The notes below the pieces were generated by a model. It had not been told where the DNA came from. It worked only from the letters and a program-made list of their open reading frames with translations, and did no database searches. Below, in pieces: positions 35,166 through 47,049 of a stretch of 64,000 nucleotides of DNA. Numbering within the stretch: position 1 is the first letter of the stretch; each line of letters starts with the position of its first letter. This stretch comes from Aedes albopictus (taxonomy: Eukaryota; Arthropoda; Insecta; Diptera; Culicidae), in assembly GCF_035046485.1 (NCBI RefSeq), contig NC_085136.1, forward strand, positions 298,073,080 to 298,137,079, in the 5' to 3' direction. Made by a program: the position numbers and the translations under genes.

Positions 35166-35274
35166 GAAAATAACTAAAGGGCGATTTCTTCACCCAGACT
35201 TAAGCGTTAAACCAGATTGACTTACAGGGAGTGGCCAAAATGATTTGGATAGGAAACTTTGATTCTCTCACAAA
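35166..35274. other. Short unassigned spacer
   Basis: No feature recognised. Confidence 0.4.
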
Positions 35275-36459
35275 AACCCTAATTAATCCATCTAGCGGTG
35301 GTGACGCCTTTCTCGTGCGTTCGAAACCCCATTTTTTCAAAACTCCAGTGACATGTTGATGAATATCGCACTTTTATACGTTTAACAAAAATCCATTTCA
35401 TGGCATCAGATATGAATCGCTTAACTGGCTTTTAACGTTTGATCCTCAAACCTAAAAAAGCCACTATCTTGTATATTGAGCCGCTATTTTGGATTTAAGG
35501 CCGCAATCGTGGATATTCTGGCCGCCATTTGCTTCATATCAATTATATAAATATTTCATGAGTTTGGAGCCCGGCGGCTGTTAAGCCATCTTGAATTTTG
35601 TGAAGCCAAATTGAATATTCTGGTCGCCATTTTTGGAATCCAGACTTCTTCCCTCTACCAAATATACACATATTGTATGGTTCTTGGTTCTAAAACAAAC
35701 ATCCATTAAACATCCATTAAGGCCGTCACGTTGGATTGTGGGCCGCCATCTTGAACATTCTAGTCGCTATTCTTGGACTCCGGACATCTTCCCCATACAA
35801 AATATACCCATATTTCATGGTTTTAAAGCCCTAAACACCACTGAAAAGCCACCATCTTCAATTTAGACCACCATCTTGGATATTATATTCGTCATTGTTG
35901 GACTCCAGACATCTTTCCCATACCAAATATACCAATATTGCATGGTTTTAGAGCCTAAAATACCATTCAACAGCCGACATATTGAATTTGGAGCCGCCAT
36001 CTTGAATATTAGGCTTCCATCTTGAATTTTGGGCCAACATCGCGGAATTTATGATCGCCAGTGTTGATTTCGTCAACCATGCTAAAGGTTACAAAAATCG
36101 TCGCAGTTTGATGTGTCGCATCATGGGACATGGTTCAGTTTTATATACGGCTAGTTCTACCGGTGCTGGTCCGGATCACTCAAATGGCCATAACTCCGGA
36201 ACGCCTTGACCGATCTGGACCATTTTCAATAGCAAACAATGCGGTAAAATTCGAGCTCCAATGCGAAAAGTCGGCCAATGGGAAGTGTCTTAAATGTGAG
36301 TGAACTTATTTTGCGCACAGACATACATACATACACACATACACACATACAGACATCATCTCACTTGACTTGATCTTCAGAGCCTTTCTTCGAAAAATCG
36401 TTTTTTTGAGTGAACATATAGCCTTTCCAGTATACCAGTACAGTGTACGAGAAAGGCAA
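35275..36459 (-). mobile_element. GCCTTTCTCGT-bounded repeat element, opposed copy
   Basis: Plus-strand left end aaccctaattaatccatcta is the reverse complement of the tail at 32185-32214. The right end (gtacgagaaaggc, 36447-36459) matches the start at 28888. It carries a 120-140-bp internal period around cttggactccggacatcttc (35640-36000) and a short CA-type microsatellite (36316-36353). It lacks the 152-bp array of the long copy. No coding capacity. Confidence 0.65.
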
Positions 36460-36689
36460 AAAGTTCAGTAAGTTGCTGTAACTTTTCATAGAGTACATCA
36501 AAAAATTTCAAATTTTGACTGTATGTCACCCCATATGTGCATCATTTGTACAAATTTGAGTTCGATTGGTTCATCTTCGTGAAGCTATAACCGTTCTCGA
36601 AAACACTATTTTTTAAATAACTAATATCTAAACTGTCATATCCCGGAAACCAGTGAACCGAATTGAATGAAATGTTGACCGTTAATCAA
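36460..36689. other. Short unassigned spacer
   Basis: AT-rich, no feature recognised. Confidence 0.4.
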
Positions 36690-38869
36690 CAATATATTAA
36701 GAAGTTCTTCGGTGATCAGCCCAGGAGTTTATTCAGGGATTTATTCGGGAAATCCCACCAACATTCCTTTAGACATTTATTGGAGATTTCTCCTGGCGTT
36801 TCAAGGATTCAAGGGTTCCTCTAGAAGTTCCTTCAGTGATCCTCCAGAAATGTCTTCTGTAACTCCTCCAGGAATTCCGTAAGAGATTCATCCAGAAAAT
36901 TTTCTCATGGTTTCCTCCAGTAATTTCTTCAGAAATTCCTTCAGCAGTCGCTTCAGGGATTGGTCCAGGAATTTCTTAATCTTGTGAATGCTATTTCCTA
37001 AGTGATATCTGTAGAAATTTCAACGGCCATTTCTCCAAAACGTCCTACAAAGATTCGGCCAGAAAATTTGTCTATGAATTCCTTAAGAGATTTCTCCTTG
37101 AATTGTTTGAGAAATTGGTCTTGAAGTTACTTGAGGAATTTCTCCTGGAATTTCTCAAGGATTTTTTTCAAGAAGTCCTTCAGAAATTTTTCCGGTTAAT
37201 CTTACTGACCTTTTTCCAAGGAATTCTGCTTGAATTCATTGATGGATTTCTTCTGGAATTCCTGGAGGGATTTCTCCAGAAACTTCTTCAAAGATTTATC
37301 TAGGAACTCTGCAGGGATTCCCACAGGAATTACTCTTTTAAGAATTTCTTCTAGAATTATTTTTGGGATTTTTCCCAGAAATTCTTGAGAAATTCAACTT
37401 TTTTAAGGATTCCTCCAGAAACTCCTTCGGTGATTTCTCTAGAAATTCTTCGGGCATTCCTCTAAGAATTTCATCCTAAAATCCTTCAGAAATTACTTGA
37501 AGAATTTTCTTGGAAATCTTTGAGGAATTTCTCCTGAAATTGCTGGATAGATTTCTCCAGGAGCTCCTTCAGAAATTTGGTCTAAAATATCTTCAGGGAT
37601 TTCACTAGGAATTCCTTGCTGGATTTCTGCCGAATCTAATTTTACATGAGCTTTCCAGGAATTTTCCCAGAAATTGGATTCGGAATTCTTAGAGGTATTT
37701 CGCCTGGATTTCCTTGAGGGTGTTTTTTTTCTGGCATATCTTGAGGGATTCTTCCAGGAACTCCTTCAGTAATTTCTCCAGGAGTTTCTTCAAACGAATC
37801 ATCTAGGAAGTGCTACAGGAATTATTTATTGAAATCATTCAAGAATTCTCCATGAATTCTTTAAGAGATTTCTCTTGAAATTACTGGTGAAATTTCTCCT
37901 GTTATTGCTACAAAGATTTTTCCGAATCCTACAGGGATTTCGCCAGAAGCTCTATCCAGAGATTCCACGGTGATTCTTTCAGGAATTTCACGAGAGATTT
38001 CTCCCGAATTGTAGGAGGGATTCCACCAATATCTTTTCAGGAATTTCTCCTGGAATTCTTAGAAAAAAATATCTCAGAGATTCTTGTAGGATTTTAAGGG
38101 GTACCTCAAAGTGTTGCAGGTATTTCTCCGTCAATTTCTTCAAAGATTCCTTTAGTACTTTTCGGGTATTAATAAAGGAATTTCTTCAGGGATGCATCCA
38201 GCATGTTCTCCGGAATTTCTTTAGGGATGAGATCCTTTATGGGGGACTTAGAATGCTACATTAGATGTTTCTCTTGGAGTTCATTTATTAATTCCTCTGG
38301 AAAATGTATTTGGAATTTCTACAGGAATTCAATCAGGGATTTATTTAAGGGTTCCTCGAGACATTTCTAGAGCAACTCCTTAAGGAATTTATTTAGGAAT
38401 TCATTCAGACATTTCTTTAGAAGTTCCTAAAGAGATTTCCACTGGATTTTTTTCAAAGATTCTTGTAGAAGATCCTCTATATTTGGCTTTAGAGATTCCT
38501 CCACAATTTTTGTTTTCTTGGATTCCTCCAGGAATTCTTTAAAGTATTCATCCATGAAGTTCATCTTGCTTCCTCCACGATTTTCCCCAGAAATTTCTTC
38601 AGAGATTTGCCCTGGGATACGTTGAGGAATTTCTCTTGGAGTTCCTTGTAGGAATATCAGGAACTCCTTTAGGGATTTGTCCTAGAATTTATTGTAGGGT
38701 ATTTTCCTAGAATTCCTTGAAGGATTTCTTCATGAACTCCTTCAGGGATTCCTCCAGGAACCCTTCAGTATTTTAAGCAGGAATTCTTTCTGGATTTTTG
38801 CGGGTACTTCTCCAGGAATTTCTCCAGCAATATTCCTGAAATTCTACAACGAATTTTGGAATAATCGGA
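36690..38869 (-). repeat. 12-bp GAATTC-type array, reverse orientation
   Basis: Monomers are reverse complements of the consensus (gaatttctccag, gaattccttcag, ggatttctccag). The array continues after the copia insertion at 49503-50560, so copia landed inside it. The 66-codon frame 37103-37303 is a repeat translation. Confidence 0.85.
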
Positions 38870-38874
38870 GAAAT

Positions 38875-39016
38875 TGTCGGAATTAGACGACAAACTATTA
38901 GTCTTAGTAAGTCATGAAATATGTTTGTATAGAAAATAGAAAATAAATTTATCATTCTTGTTCCAACTGCCAACTGAAGTAGTTTGGTCTCTGGCTCTCA
39001 CCATATCCTACCAAAA
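38875..39016 (+). promoter_or_regulatory. Copia 5' LTR
   Basis: 142 bp starting TGTCGGAATTAG, with an AATAAA at 38943-38948. It would carry the promoter and RNA-processing signals. It differs from the 3' LTR only at 39012 (C against T at 49493). The sequence that follows (ggttttgggcccagag) sits where the tRNA primer binding site is expected. Confidence 0.9.
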
Positions 39017-39125
39017 GGTTTTGGGCCCAGAGAGTTCGGATAGTGAGGAACATATTTTTTCAAGACTCAAGAAAAAGTTCTAATTCAAGAATCACAAGAA
39101 AAAGTCTCTTCAAGTTTACTTCAAG

Positions 39126-39971
39126 ATGGTCAACCCGGCGGAGAATTCCCAGCAAGGCGGAGGTGGAGACGCTACCCGGAATCGGATCCACGCAATCCAC
39201 GGTACGACAAGCCTACCGGCAATTGAACTTCTGCTTGGCCGTGAGAACTGGTCAACGTGGAAATTTGCGGTACAAACGTTCCTGGAACTGGAAGATTTAT
39301 GGGAAGTCGTGAAGCCAACGCCGAATGCCGATGGAACCGATCCGGTGGTGGACGCTGTGAAGGACCGAAGAGCGCGAGCGAAAATTATCCTTTTGCTCGA
39401 TCCGGTGAACTACGTGCATGTGAGGGAAGCGAAGTCCGCACGGGAGGCGTGGTCGAAGTTGGAAGCAGCATTCGAGGACTCTGGATTGACCCGGAAAGTC
39501 GGACTGTTGAGAAAACTCATAACAACCTCCTTGACAACCAGCAACTCCATGGAGACGTTTGTTAACGACGTCATAGCAACCGCACACCAACTACGTGGGA
39601 TTGGCTTCGAGATCACCGACGAATGGATTGGGACACTTTTGCTGGCCGGTCTACCTGAGGAATATCGGCCGATGATTATGGCTCTCGAAAATTCCGGAGC
39701 GGCGATTACCGGTGACGTCATCAAGACTAAATTGCTGCAGGAAATCGGAGTGCCATCGTCGGGCGCCGCGTTTGCCAGCAACAAGCATGGACGGAAACCA
39801 GTCAAGCAGAGTGAGAAGCCCAATCCATCTTCAAGCAAGGGTCCGAAGTGTAGGCGGTGTCACAAATTTGGTCACATTGCCAGGGATTGCTCGTCAAGAG
39901 AGCCGAAGAAAAGCGACGGAAATGCCTGGTGTACGGTGATGTCTGCGATTGAAGAGGACGACGACGATTAG
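39126..39971 (+). CDS. Copia Gag
   Basis: 281 codons from ATG 39126, the first good start after the leader, to TAG 39969-39971. Gag forms the cytoplasmic particle that packages element RNA. The middle matches the copia Gag (UBN2-type) fold, with LLGRENWSTWKFAVQTFLEL near residues 37-56, AREAWSKLEAAFED and GLPEEYRPMIMALE. A CCHC knuckle CRRCHKFGHIARDC lies near residues 240-255. The terminal stop is probably not the natural end: it falls where copia proteins have Trp just before the protease motif, and the frame stays open beyond it. An acidic EEDDDD run precedes it. Confidence 0.9.
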   Translation: MVNPAENSQQGGGGDATRNRIHAIHGTTSLPAIELLLGRENWSTWKFAVQTFLELEDLWEVVKPTPNADGTDPVVDAVKDRRARAKIILLLDPVNYVHVREAKSAREAWSKLEAAFEDSGLTRKVGLLRKLITTSLTTSNSMETFVNDVIATAHQLRGIGFEITDEWIGTLLLAGLPEEYRPMIMALENSGAAITGDVIKTKLLQEIGVPSSGAAFASNKHGRKPVKQSEKPNPSSSKGPKCRRCHKFGHIARDCSSREPKKSDGNAWCTVMSAIEEDDDD

Positions 39972-41485
39972 TACTTCGACTCGGGGGCTTCCAATCACTT
40001 TGCGAAGACGGCTGAAGCTCTTGAAGAATCTACCAAGTGCGGTGGTACCGTCGTAGCCGCAAACCGTGGAGCGATGAAGATTGTCATAAAAGGAAGCATG
40101 AAGTTGAAGCCCGCCTGCTGCCCGGACGAACCAGCAATCACGGTGAATGAAGTGCAGGTAATTCCGGATTTGTCCACGAATTTACTGTCCGTGAACCAAA
40201 TAGTGGAACGGGGACACACGGTGACGTTTACCAAGGACGGCGTGAGCGTCGTCAACCCGAACGGTGACGTTATTGCGACTGGTAGTAGGAAGCGTGGCCT
40301 GTTCAAGCTGGACCTGGTGCAGTCATCGCGAGCACTGGCATGTGCGTCAAATGGAACTGCAGCTCTGTGGCACAAGCGGCTTGGCCACATCAACTACGAC
40401 AGTCTACAAAGGATGAAGCGTGGATTGGTTTCCGGCATCGAATACGCAGAGCCGCCCCGGAGCAACGACAAGTGCAAGGTATGTGCTATGGGTAAGCAGA
40501 CACGTTTGCCGTTTAGCAAATCCGGTTCACGAGCGTCGGATCTCCTCGAGGTGGTCCATTCGGATATCTGTGGTCCGATGGAAGCCAAATCGCTGGGTGG
40601 CAGCCGCTACTACTTGACCTTCACGGATGACAAGTCTCGTCGAATCTTCGTATATTTCCTGGAAGAAAAATCAGCACAGAGTGTATATGAAGCATTTGAA
40701 GATTTTCGTTGCATGGCTGAGCGACACACAGGGAAGAAGCTGAAGACGATACGAACCGACAATGGCAAGGAATTCACGAACCGGAAGCTGGAGGACCATT
40801 TGAAGCATCTGGGAATCCGTCACCAAACCACGGCGGACTACACACCTGAACAAAATGGTCTGTCGGAGCGAGTCAACAGGACCATCGTCGAACGAGCGCG
40901 GTGTATGCTTTTCGAAGCGGGGCTGCCGAAAACGTTTTGGGCTGAAGCAACAGCAACGGCCGTATACCTCATAAATCGGTCGCCAACCAAGGGGCATTCA
41001 GCGACACCAGAGGAAGTTTGGAGCGACAGGAAGCCAAACCTGGCACACGTACGAGTTTTTGGTTCGAAGGTAATGGCGCACGTTCCGAAGCCGAAGCGCA
41101 AAAAGTGGGATGCCAAAGCGTTCGAGTGCATTCTCACCGGATTCGACGAGGATACAAAAGCATATCGTTTGTGGGACCCGAAATCGAAGAAGATCATCAA
41201 GAGTCGAGATGTTACCTTCGTTAGCGAAGCAGGAGAAAAACCGCCATCTTCTAACAGCATGCAGCTTGCAGAACCGGAACGAAAAGTCGTTAGACTGGAT
41301 CTGGGGGATCCATTTCCGGTACCAGAGGTGTCCGAGCCGGAAGCAACCGAAGCAAGACACGTCGAAGATGACCAGGTGCCTGTGGAAGAAAATCAGTCAA
41401 GCTCTGAAGATGAGGATTTCCTTGACCCAATCAGTGACGTGACAAACTCTGCGCTCCCTTCGCGATCATCTTCAAATCCGCCCCT
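39972..41485 (+). pseudogene. Copia pol, part 1: protease and integrase (truncated by insertion)
   Basis: In frame with gag after the TAG. The aspartic protease signature FDSGASNHF opens it. The integrase zinc region follows (HKRLGHINY near 40370, KCKVCAMGKQ), then the rve core with the three catalytic acids: Asp in VVHSDICGPM, Asp in IRTDNGKEF and Glu in QNGLSERVNR. After the core come TFWAEATATAVYLINRSP and LAHVRVFGSK, then an acidic linker ending ALPSRSSSNPP. The R1-clade element begins at 41486 and replaces the rest with poly-T. Apart from the initial TAG no other stop is present. Confidence 0.9.
41473..41485. repeat. Target-site duplication of the R1-clade insert, copy 1
   Basis: CAAATCCGCCCCT here is repeated exactly at 47037-47049. 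The copia reading frame joins across the two copies. Confidence 0.95.
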
Positions 41486-42206
41486 TTTTTTTTTTTTTTT
41501 TTTCCTTCTAAACCATAGGGGGATAATCTGCTCAACAGACACCCTAACAGAAGGTTAGGGTAGTGTAGGTCTGACAGGCCGTCTTCTACAACAAAAGTAA
41601 AATCCAGGACTACTCTCTCCTCGTACCCACTAAACCATTCCTATGGTCGCCAAACCCTACGTCTCTCCGGAACCACCAAGAAGGTATTGCTTCAGAGAGG
41701 GGCTAGTGCACATCGCACCCACAAGGTTAGCTGCGTAGCCTGCAGCAACGAACATCGATGACTCGCTTTGGAGAGTCCATCACGGTAGCATGCTGGCGCT
41801 TAGCCAGTTTCCCGAGTGGTCCTCGCCACTCCCTTTGTCCTCGGAAGGCGGGCAGGGTCAACCCCGCCCGCGCCCTACTGCTGAGCGGACATCAAGAACT
41901 GATGCCCACGTGCAACCCGATCTGACCTGCCCGCAAGGAAGGGTATCACTACCCTTCAGGCCCTATCAGATGCACCCGTAGGTTGCAGACAGCAGGATCT
42001 CACCTACCCCGACCCTTGCCGGGGACCCCTTTCCAACCGCGGGCTCGGATCCAACCCAGTAGACCGACGCCACGACAGCACCGCTACCGGGACTTCCTCT
42101 CCGCGGCCACTTAATCGTTGTAAGGGTCGATCTCGACTGCAGGGCACCGGTATGACCTACGAAGCCGACTCCGAACCCCTGGACCACCTCTTGTACTGCA
42201 TCTGGA

Positions 42207-45200
42207 CTAGCCATTCTCCGAGTCCACGCGCCACCTCCTCTGTAGCTCCCAGACGATGTGGGTAATAGCCGTTGAAACGGCGTTCCAGCCAAACTCATCC
42301 CTACACATCCTCTGGACCAAGTTGTCCGGAGTTGTGTCTTCCCCGCATGTGGCAAGCATGCGGTCACGCATTGTGCGAAAACGCGGGCACACGAACAAAA
42401 CGTGTTCCGCCGTTTCCTCTAAACCATTGCACACTGGGCATTCGGGAGAATCCGCATGCCCGAAACGGTGTAGATACTGTCGGAAGCAACCATGACCTGT
42501 AAGGACCTGTGTCAGGTGGAATGTGACTTCCCCATGGCGCCTATTAATCCAACTATCTACCCTCGGTATCAACCTATAGGTCCACCTTCCTTTGGTGGAA
42601 CTGTCCCACGCGCGCTGCCATTTGACCATAGAGGCCATCCTGACAGTCCTGCGTATGCCTCTTGTGCCGCGCATTTCGAAGCACTCCATGTCCTCACTGA
42701 TAAGAATGCTGATAGGCACCATACCAGTAATGACGCAGAGAGCGTCGTGTGACACGGTACGGTACGCGCTCGCAACCCTCAGGCACATAAGCCTGTAAGT
42801 ACTTTCCAGCTTCCGTCGGTAGCATTTAGTACTTAGCGCGGTGCCCCACGCCGGGCCGCCATACCTAAGTATGGATGTAGCAACACTAGCCAGAAGCTTG
42901 CGCTTACTGGCGTACACCGCAGAGCTATTGGACATCATCCGGGACAGTGCCGCAATAGCTGTGGAGGCTCTTTTACAGGCATAATCGACGTGGCTACCGA
43001 AGGTAAGCTTATCGTCGATCATCACGCCCAAGTGTTTGACGGAGCGCTTTGACAGGATAGTACAGTCTCCTACACTGATCTCCGTCTGCTGCTCCGACCT
43101 CAGGTTGTTAACAACCGTCACCTCTGTCTTGTGGTGAGCCAGCTCCAGTTTCCTGGACCGCATCCACGCCTCCACAACCTTGATCGAGTGGTTGGTAGTC
43201 AACTTTACCTCCTCGATCGTTTCACCGTAGACTTCGAGCGTAATGTCGTCGGCAAATCCGACAATCACCACTCCCACTGGATACTCTAACCTCAACACCT
43301 CGTCGTACATGACATTCCATAACACCGGACCCAGGATGGAACCTTGCGGGACTCCTGAGGTTATGTGAAAGCACTTCCGACCCACCTCCGTGTCGTAGAC
43401 TAGTACACGATTCTGAAAGTAACTTCCGAGAATCTTGTACAGGTACTCCGGTATCCCCAGACGCAAGAGCGCATCGGCAATAGCAGACCAGCTGGCGCTA
43501 TTAAACGCATTCCTTACATCCAGAGTCACTACCGCGCAAAAGCGAATTCCCCTCCTCTTAGGCTCGAGTGCTTTCTCGGCGGTTTTTGTAACCGACAAGA
43601 TAGCGTCTACGGTGGACCTCCCCTTCCGGAAGCCGTACTGGTTACTCGAAAGACCATTTTCGCCCTCGGTGAACCGCAACATTCTATTGAGGATGATCTT
43701 TTCGAGCACCTTCCCCGCCGTGTCAATCAAGCATATTGGTCTATATGCCGACGGGTCTCCGGGTGGTTTCCCCGCCTTTGGCAATAGTACCAGGCTCTGC
43801 CTCTTCCAAGCTTCTGGGAAAAACTCCCTCGTCCAGGCATTTCTGCATAGCAGACCTGAACATCTCGGGAGCCTCTGCAATAGCTACTTTTAAGGCCAGG
43901 TTCGGAACTCCGTCCGGACCTGGGGCCTTACCTACGCTAAGGGACTTAGCTACCCCCGCAAGTTCCACATCGGTGACCCTCTCCTCATCGCCAGCCCCCG
44001 GCTGTCCTACGAAAGGAGGCCAAGGACTAGGATCATGACGCGGGAAAAGTCCTCCAATGATCCCCTCCAACATCTCTGGAGATTGCTCTGTAGGAGCCAT
44101 CACACCTCTCGTCTTGGCCATAACGATCCTGTAGGCGTCACCCCACGGGTTCGTATTGGCACTCTGACAGAGACCCTCAAAGCAGGCCTTTTTGCTTGCT
44201 CTTATCTCGGTCTTAAGCGCGGCTTTTGCAGCGGCGAACACCACCCGCCGTTCGTTTCGCTCTTCCTCTGATCGTGCTCGCTGCATCCGCCGCCTAGCCC
44301 GTAGGCAGGCGCGGCGCAGGTCCGCAATCGCGTCGGTCCACCAGTAAGCCGGTGGCCTCCCATTTCTAGGGTGGACTCGCCTAGGCATGGTCGCATCACA
44401 CGCACGTGAGAGCACCGCTACCAGCTCGTCGCCGTCTAAACCGATTAAGTTTCGCTCACGGCGGAGCGCCTCCCTAAATACCCCTTCGTCGAAGTATGAT
44501 GTCTTCCACCTGCGAGGGCTTGGCCTTGGCCTAGCCGCCTCTTCTTCTATCCGCTGTCTGCTGTTATTGTAGTCGATACTGTAGCGAACCGCCAGGTGGT
44601 CGCTGTGAGTGTAGCCATCATCTACTCTCCAGTTCGAACTACTTGTTAGGCCAGGACTGCAAAAGGTCACGTCAATAATTGACTCCGCTCCATTCCGACT
44701 AAAGGTACTCTTGGTACCGACATTAGCCAAGTCGACATCTAAGATGGCCAGTGTTTCTAGCAGGATCTGACCCCGCTGGTTCGTGAAACGGCTTCCCCAT
44801 TCCACGGCCCAGGCATTAAAGTCGCCCGCTATTACCACCGGCCTTCGCCCTGTTAGCACGGTCGTTAAGCGGTCCAGCATTTGCGTGAACTGCTCGATCG
44901 GCCACCGCGGAGGCGCATAACAGCTACAGAAGAAGACCCCGTTTACTTTGGCGACCACGAAGCCCTCATAGGTAGTAGACACCAACTCCTGAACGGGGTA
45001 TTTACCCGTCGTCCATATCGCCGCCATTTTTCTGGTCCCATCCGCGACCCAGTTGCCGTTGCCGGCGGGTACTCGGTATGGGTCCGATATGATGGCGATA
45101 TCCGTCTCCCACTCAGAAACTGCCTGACAAAGCAGTTGCTGAGCCGCATCACAGTGGTTCAGGTTCAGCTGCGTTACCTGCACTGTGATTTGTTGTTCAC

Positions 45201-45225
45201 TGCGGCTTTCTTGAAGGCCGGGCAC
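42207..45225 (-). pseudogene. R1-clade ORF2: endonuclease plus reverse transcriptase, one frameshift
   Basis: Frame 45225-43741 encodes the apurinic-like endonuclease (TQLNLNHCDAAQQLL, AGDFNAWAVEWGS, ESIIDVTFCSPGL, YTHSDHLAVRY) and the start of RT (LSVGKAPGPDGVPNLALKVA). Frame 43880-42207 continues RT (SAYRPICLIDTAGKVLEKI, QYGFRKGRSTVDAI, VVTLDVRNAFNSASW, SGVPQGSILGPVLWNVMYD and catalytic VGFADD) and ends in the C-terminal zinc motif CPVCNGLEETAEHVLFVC. The frames meet at A5 at 43819-43823 on the plus strand: KCLDEGVFP is in one frame and PEAWKRQSLVLLPK in the other, consistent with a one-base gain in that run. No other disabling lesion is visible. Confidence 0.9.
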
Positions 45226-46766
45226 CTTGGACCACCCATCGGATGTCTGTTGTTCGAGGATTTCCCGGTACAGATCATGCAGATGGGCGGACTCGTGCAG
45301 CTTTGGGCCTTATGACCTTCAGCGCCGCATCGCCTGCACAGTTTGCGCCTGTCGGGGCCTTTGCAGTCCCACGACTTGTGTCCTGGTTCCAGACACCTGA
45401 AGCAAACCTCTGGTGGCTCGTGGAATGTCAGGTGACATACACACCAACCCACCTTTATGCTCCCTACTTTAACGGACTTTTTGACGTCCGCCACAGGTAG
45501 CTGAACCAAAGCTACCTGTGTCCCTGCTGGCCCTTTCCGTAGCTTAACGGCTGCGGCGGCCACCTGCACATCGCACTGTTGCCGCAGTGCCGTGACGAGC
45601 TCTTCCACTTCGGTGATCTCATCGATGTCCTTGACCTTCAGAGTCGCCTCATGTGTCAAAGCCCTCACCTGCACACCCTCACCAAGGACCTCTTCTGCCA
45701 GCCTCTTATAGGCGGCGCCCTTGTGCTCCTTCTGGCGCTTCAGCTCCAGGATCATCTCGCCCGTACGAGTACGTCTAATACTGCGTACGTCGGCTCCAAG
45801 ACCCTCAAGCTTGGCGTCGCTTCGCATCATCTTCAAGACGTCCGAGTACTTGGACTGTTCCGTCTTGATGACGATAGCGTCGCCTTTCTCGCGCTTGGCA
45901 CCTGCCCTCCTACGCCTTGGCTTGGCGTCCTGCGCTACTACCTGCGGATTCGCCTTCTTCTTCTTCCGCTCTACCTTCGTCCAAGGGGGGTCCTCCCCTT
46001 GGATCGCCCTACTCTGTGGCTGTTGAGGGCCCACTAGCGGTCGCAACCCCTTGTTCCCATCGTTCCGGGACGGGCCAGCCTTTTCAGGCCCACCCTTCCC
46101 AGCTTTCCGGGAACCCTGGCTGGGGTCCGACCTTCCGGCATTATTACCGACTTTCGGGGTAATGATTCGCCTGGCCTTGCGGGCACCGCCAGACAGCTCC
46201 TCGCCTGACGGTTGCCTCGCCCGCTTCTGCGATTGCTTGCCCCGTTTGTCGCGAGCAGTCGCTTCCGCCTTATTTGGACTTCCTGCGAAGGAGAAGGCCT
46301 CCGTTTGGGTAAACTTCGGCACTTTCTCATTTGCAGGCTCCGCTGCTGCAGCAGTCAGCAACGCGAGTGCCGCGTGCTCCTGCTTGGCATCGTCGATCGA
46401 CGCCCTAAGTCGAAGCAAGGCCGTTTTCAGGTCCTTGCTTATGTTCGACTTAGTGGACGCAAAGTCGATGATTTTGCCAAGCTGCTGCTCAGCCACCTCT
46501 ATTGCGGACCGTCCTTTGGATCCTCGGTTGACGGCCCTCAACAACCACGCTCCGTCCATAACCTCCACCGGCTGGCTTGCCGGGAAGTGGACTGGAGCAC
46601 CCACGCTTGAGCTGCGTACGCAACTCCCAGCGCCTATCTCCTCACTTCTCCTTGTCGGAGATCTCATCAACCCGCTTCTTGCGAAGGGGTTGATCCCACC
46701 ACTACTTCCACCTGAATTTTGATTGCTTGATTTGTTTGATTTCATGATTAATCCCACGAGTCGCAC
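45174..46766 (-). CDS. R1-clade ORF1 (Gag-like nucleic-acid-binding protein)
   Basis: 530 codons from ATG 46766. A second in-frame Met is seven codons in (MKSNKSSNQ), so the true start is uncertain. The N-terminal half is Ser/Gly-, then Ala/Glu- and Lys/Arg-rich and probably disordered. The C-terminal third holds CCHC knuckles CFRCLEPGHKSWDC and CRRCGAEGHKAQSC, and a third, spaced CMICTGKSSNNRH...GGPRC. In this clade ORF1 binds element RNA in a ribonucleoprotein. The frame is intact. ORF2 begins before its stop, so translation coupling or reinitiation is likely. Confidence 0.9.
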   Translation of the reverse strand: MRLVGLIMKSNKSSNQNSGGSSGGINPFARSGLMRSPTRRSEEIGAGSCVRSSSVGAPVHFPASQPVEVMDGAWLLRAVNRGSKGRSAIEVAEQQLGKIIDFASTKSNISKDLKTALLRLRASIDDAKQEHAALALLTAAAAEPANEKVPKFTQTEAFSFAGSPNKAEATARDKRGKQSQKRARQPSGEELSGGARKARRIITPKVGNNAGRSDPSQGSRKAGKGGPEKAGPSRNDGNKGLRPLVGPQQPQSRAIQGEDPPWTKVERKKKKANPQVVAQDAKPRRRRAGAKREKGDAIVIKTEQSKYSDVLKMMRSDAKLEGLGADVRSIRRTRTGEMILELKRQKEHKGAAYKRLAEEVLGEGVQVRALTHEATLKVKDIDEITEVEELVTALRQQCDVQVAAAAVKLRKGPAGTQVALVQLPVADVKKSVKVGSIKVGWCVCHLTFHEPPEVCFRCLEPGHKSWDCKGPDRRKLCRRCGAEGHKAQSCTSPPICMICTGKSSNNRHPMGGPRCPAFKKAAVNNKSQCR

Positions 46767-47049
46767 GGGAAAGAATGTCCACCACGCCAGAGCCCTGCAT
46801 TAACGCGGTAAGGGACAGCTTACTGTGGGGGGTGCCCAGGTACCCCACAGGCTCCGTTAAAGATCGAGCATCTTTTTCACCCCCTCGATCACTCATTCCT
46901 CAGCACGGGTCGCTTGACACCTTGAATTGGGGTTAGTAGTCCTATTCTTAGCCGGCGACTACGCGGCTGACTCGCAAGCGGGGGGGGTGCGTCAGGCCCC
47001 AGGACTTTCGTCCCTGCTGCCCTGACCACCGATGCACAAATCCGCCCCT

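Larger units (their letters stand above)
41486..47036 (-). mobile_element. Near full-length R1-clade non-LTR retrotransposon
   Basis: The 5551-bp insert has its poly-A tail as T19 at 41485-41503 and an exact 13-bp TSD. On the minus strand it has a 5' leader (about 270 bp), ORF1 (46766-45174), ORF2 overlapping ORF1 by about 50 bp (45225-42207, with one frameshift) and a 3' UTR of about 0.7 kb. R1-clade assignment rests on the triple zinc-knuckle ORF1, the endonuclease style and the RT motifs. Insertion into copia rather than 28S rDNA means it is not a site-specific R1. Confidence 0.9.

Noticed and set aside
39410..39838. 142-codon minus-strand frame
   Set aside because: Antisense shadow of copia Gag.
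41486..41503. Poly-T run as a transcription terminator
   Set aside because: It is the poly-A tail of the minus-strand R1-clade element, abutting its target duplication.
46051..46722. 223-codon plus-strand frame
   Set aside because: Antisense shadow of R1-clade ORF1.
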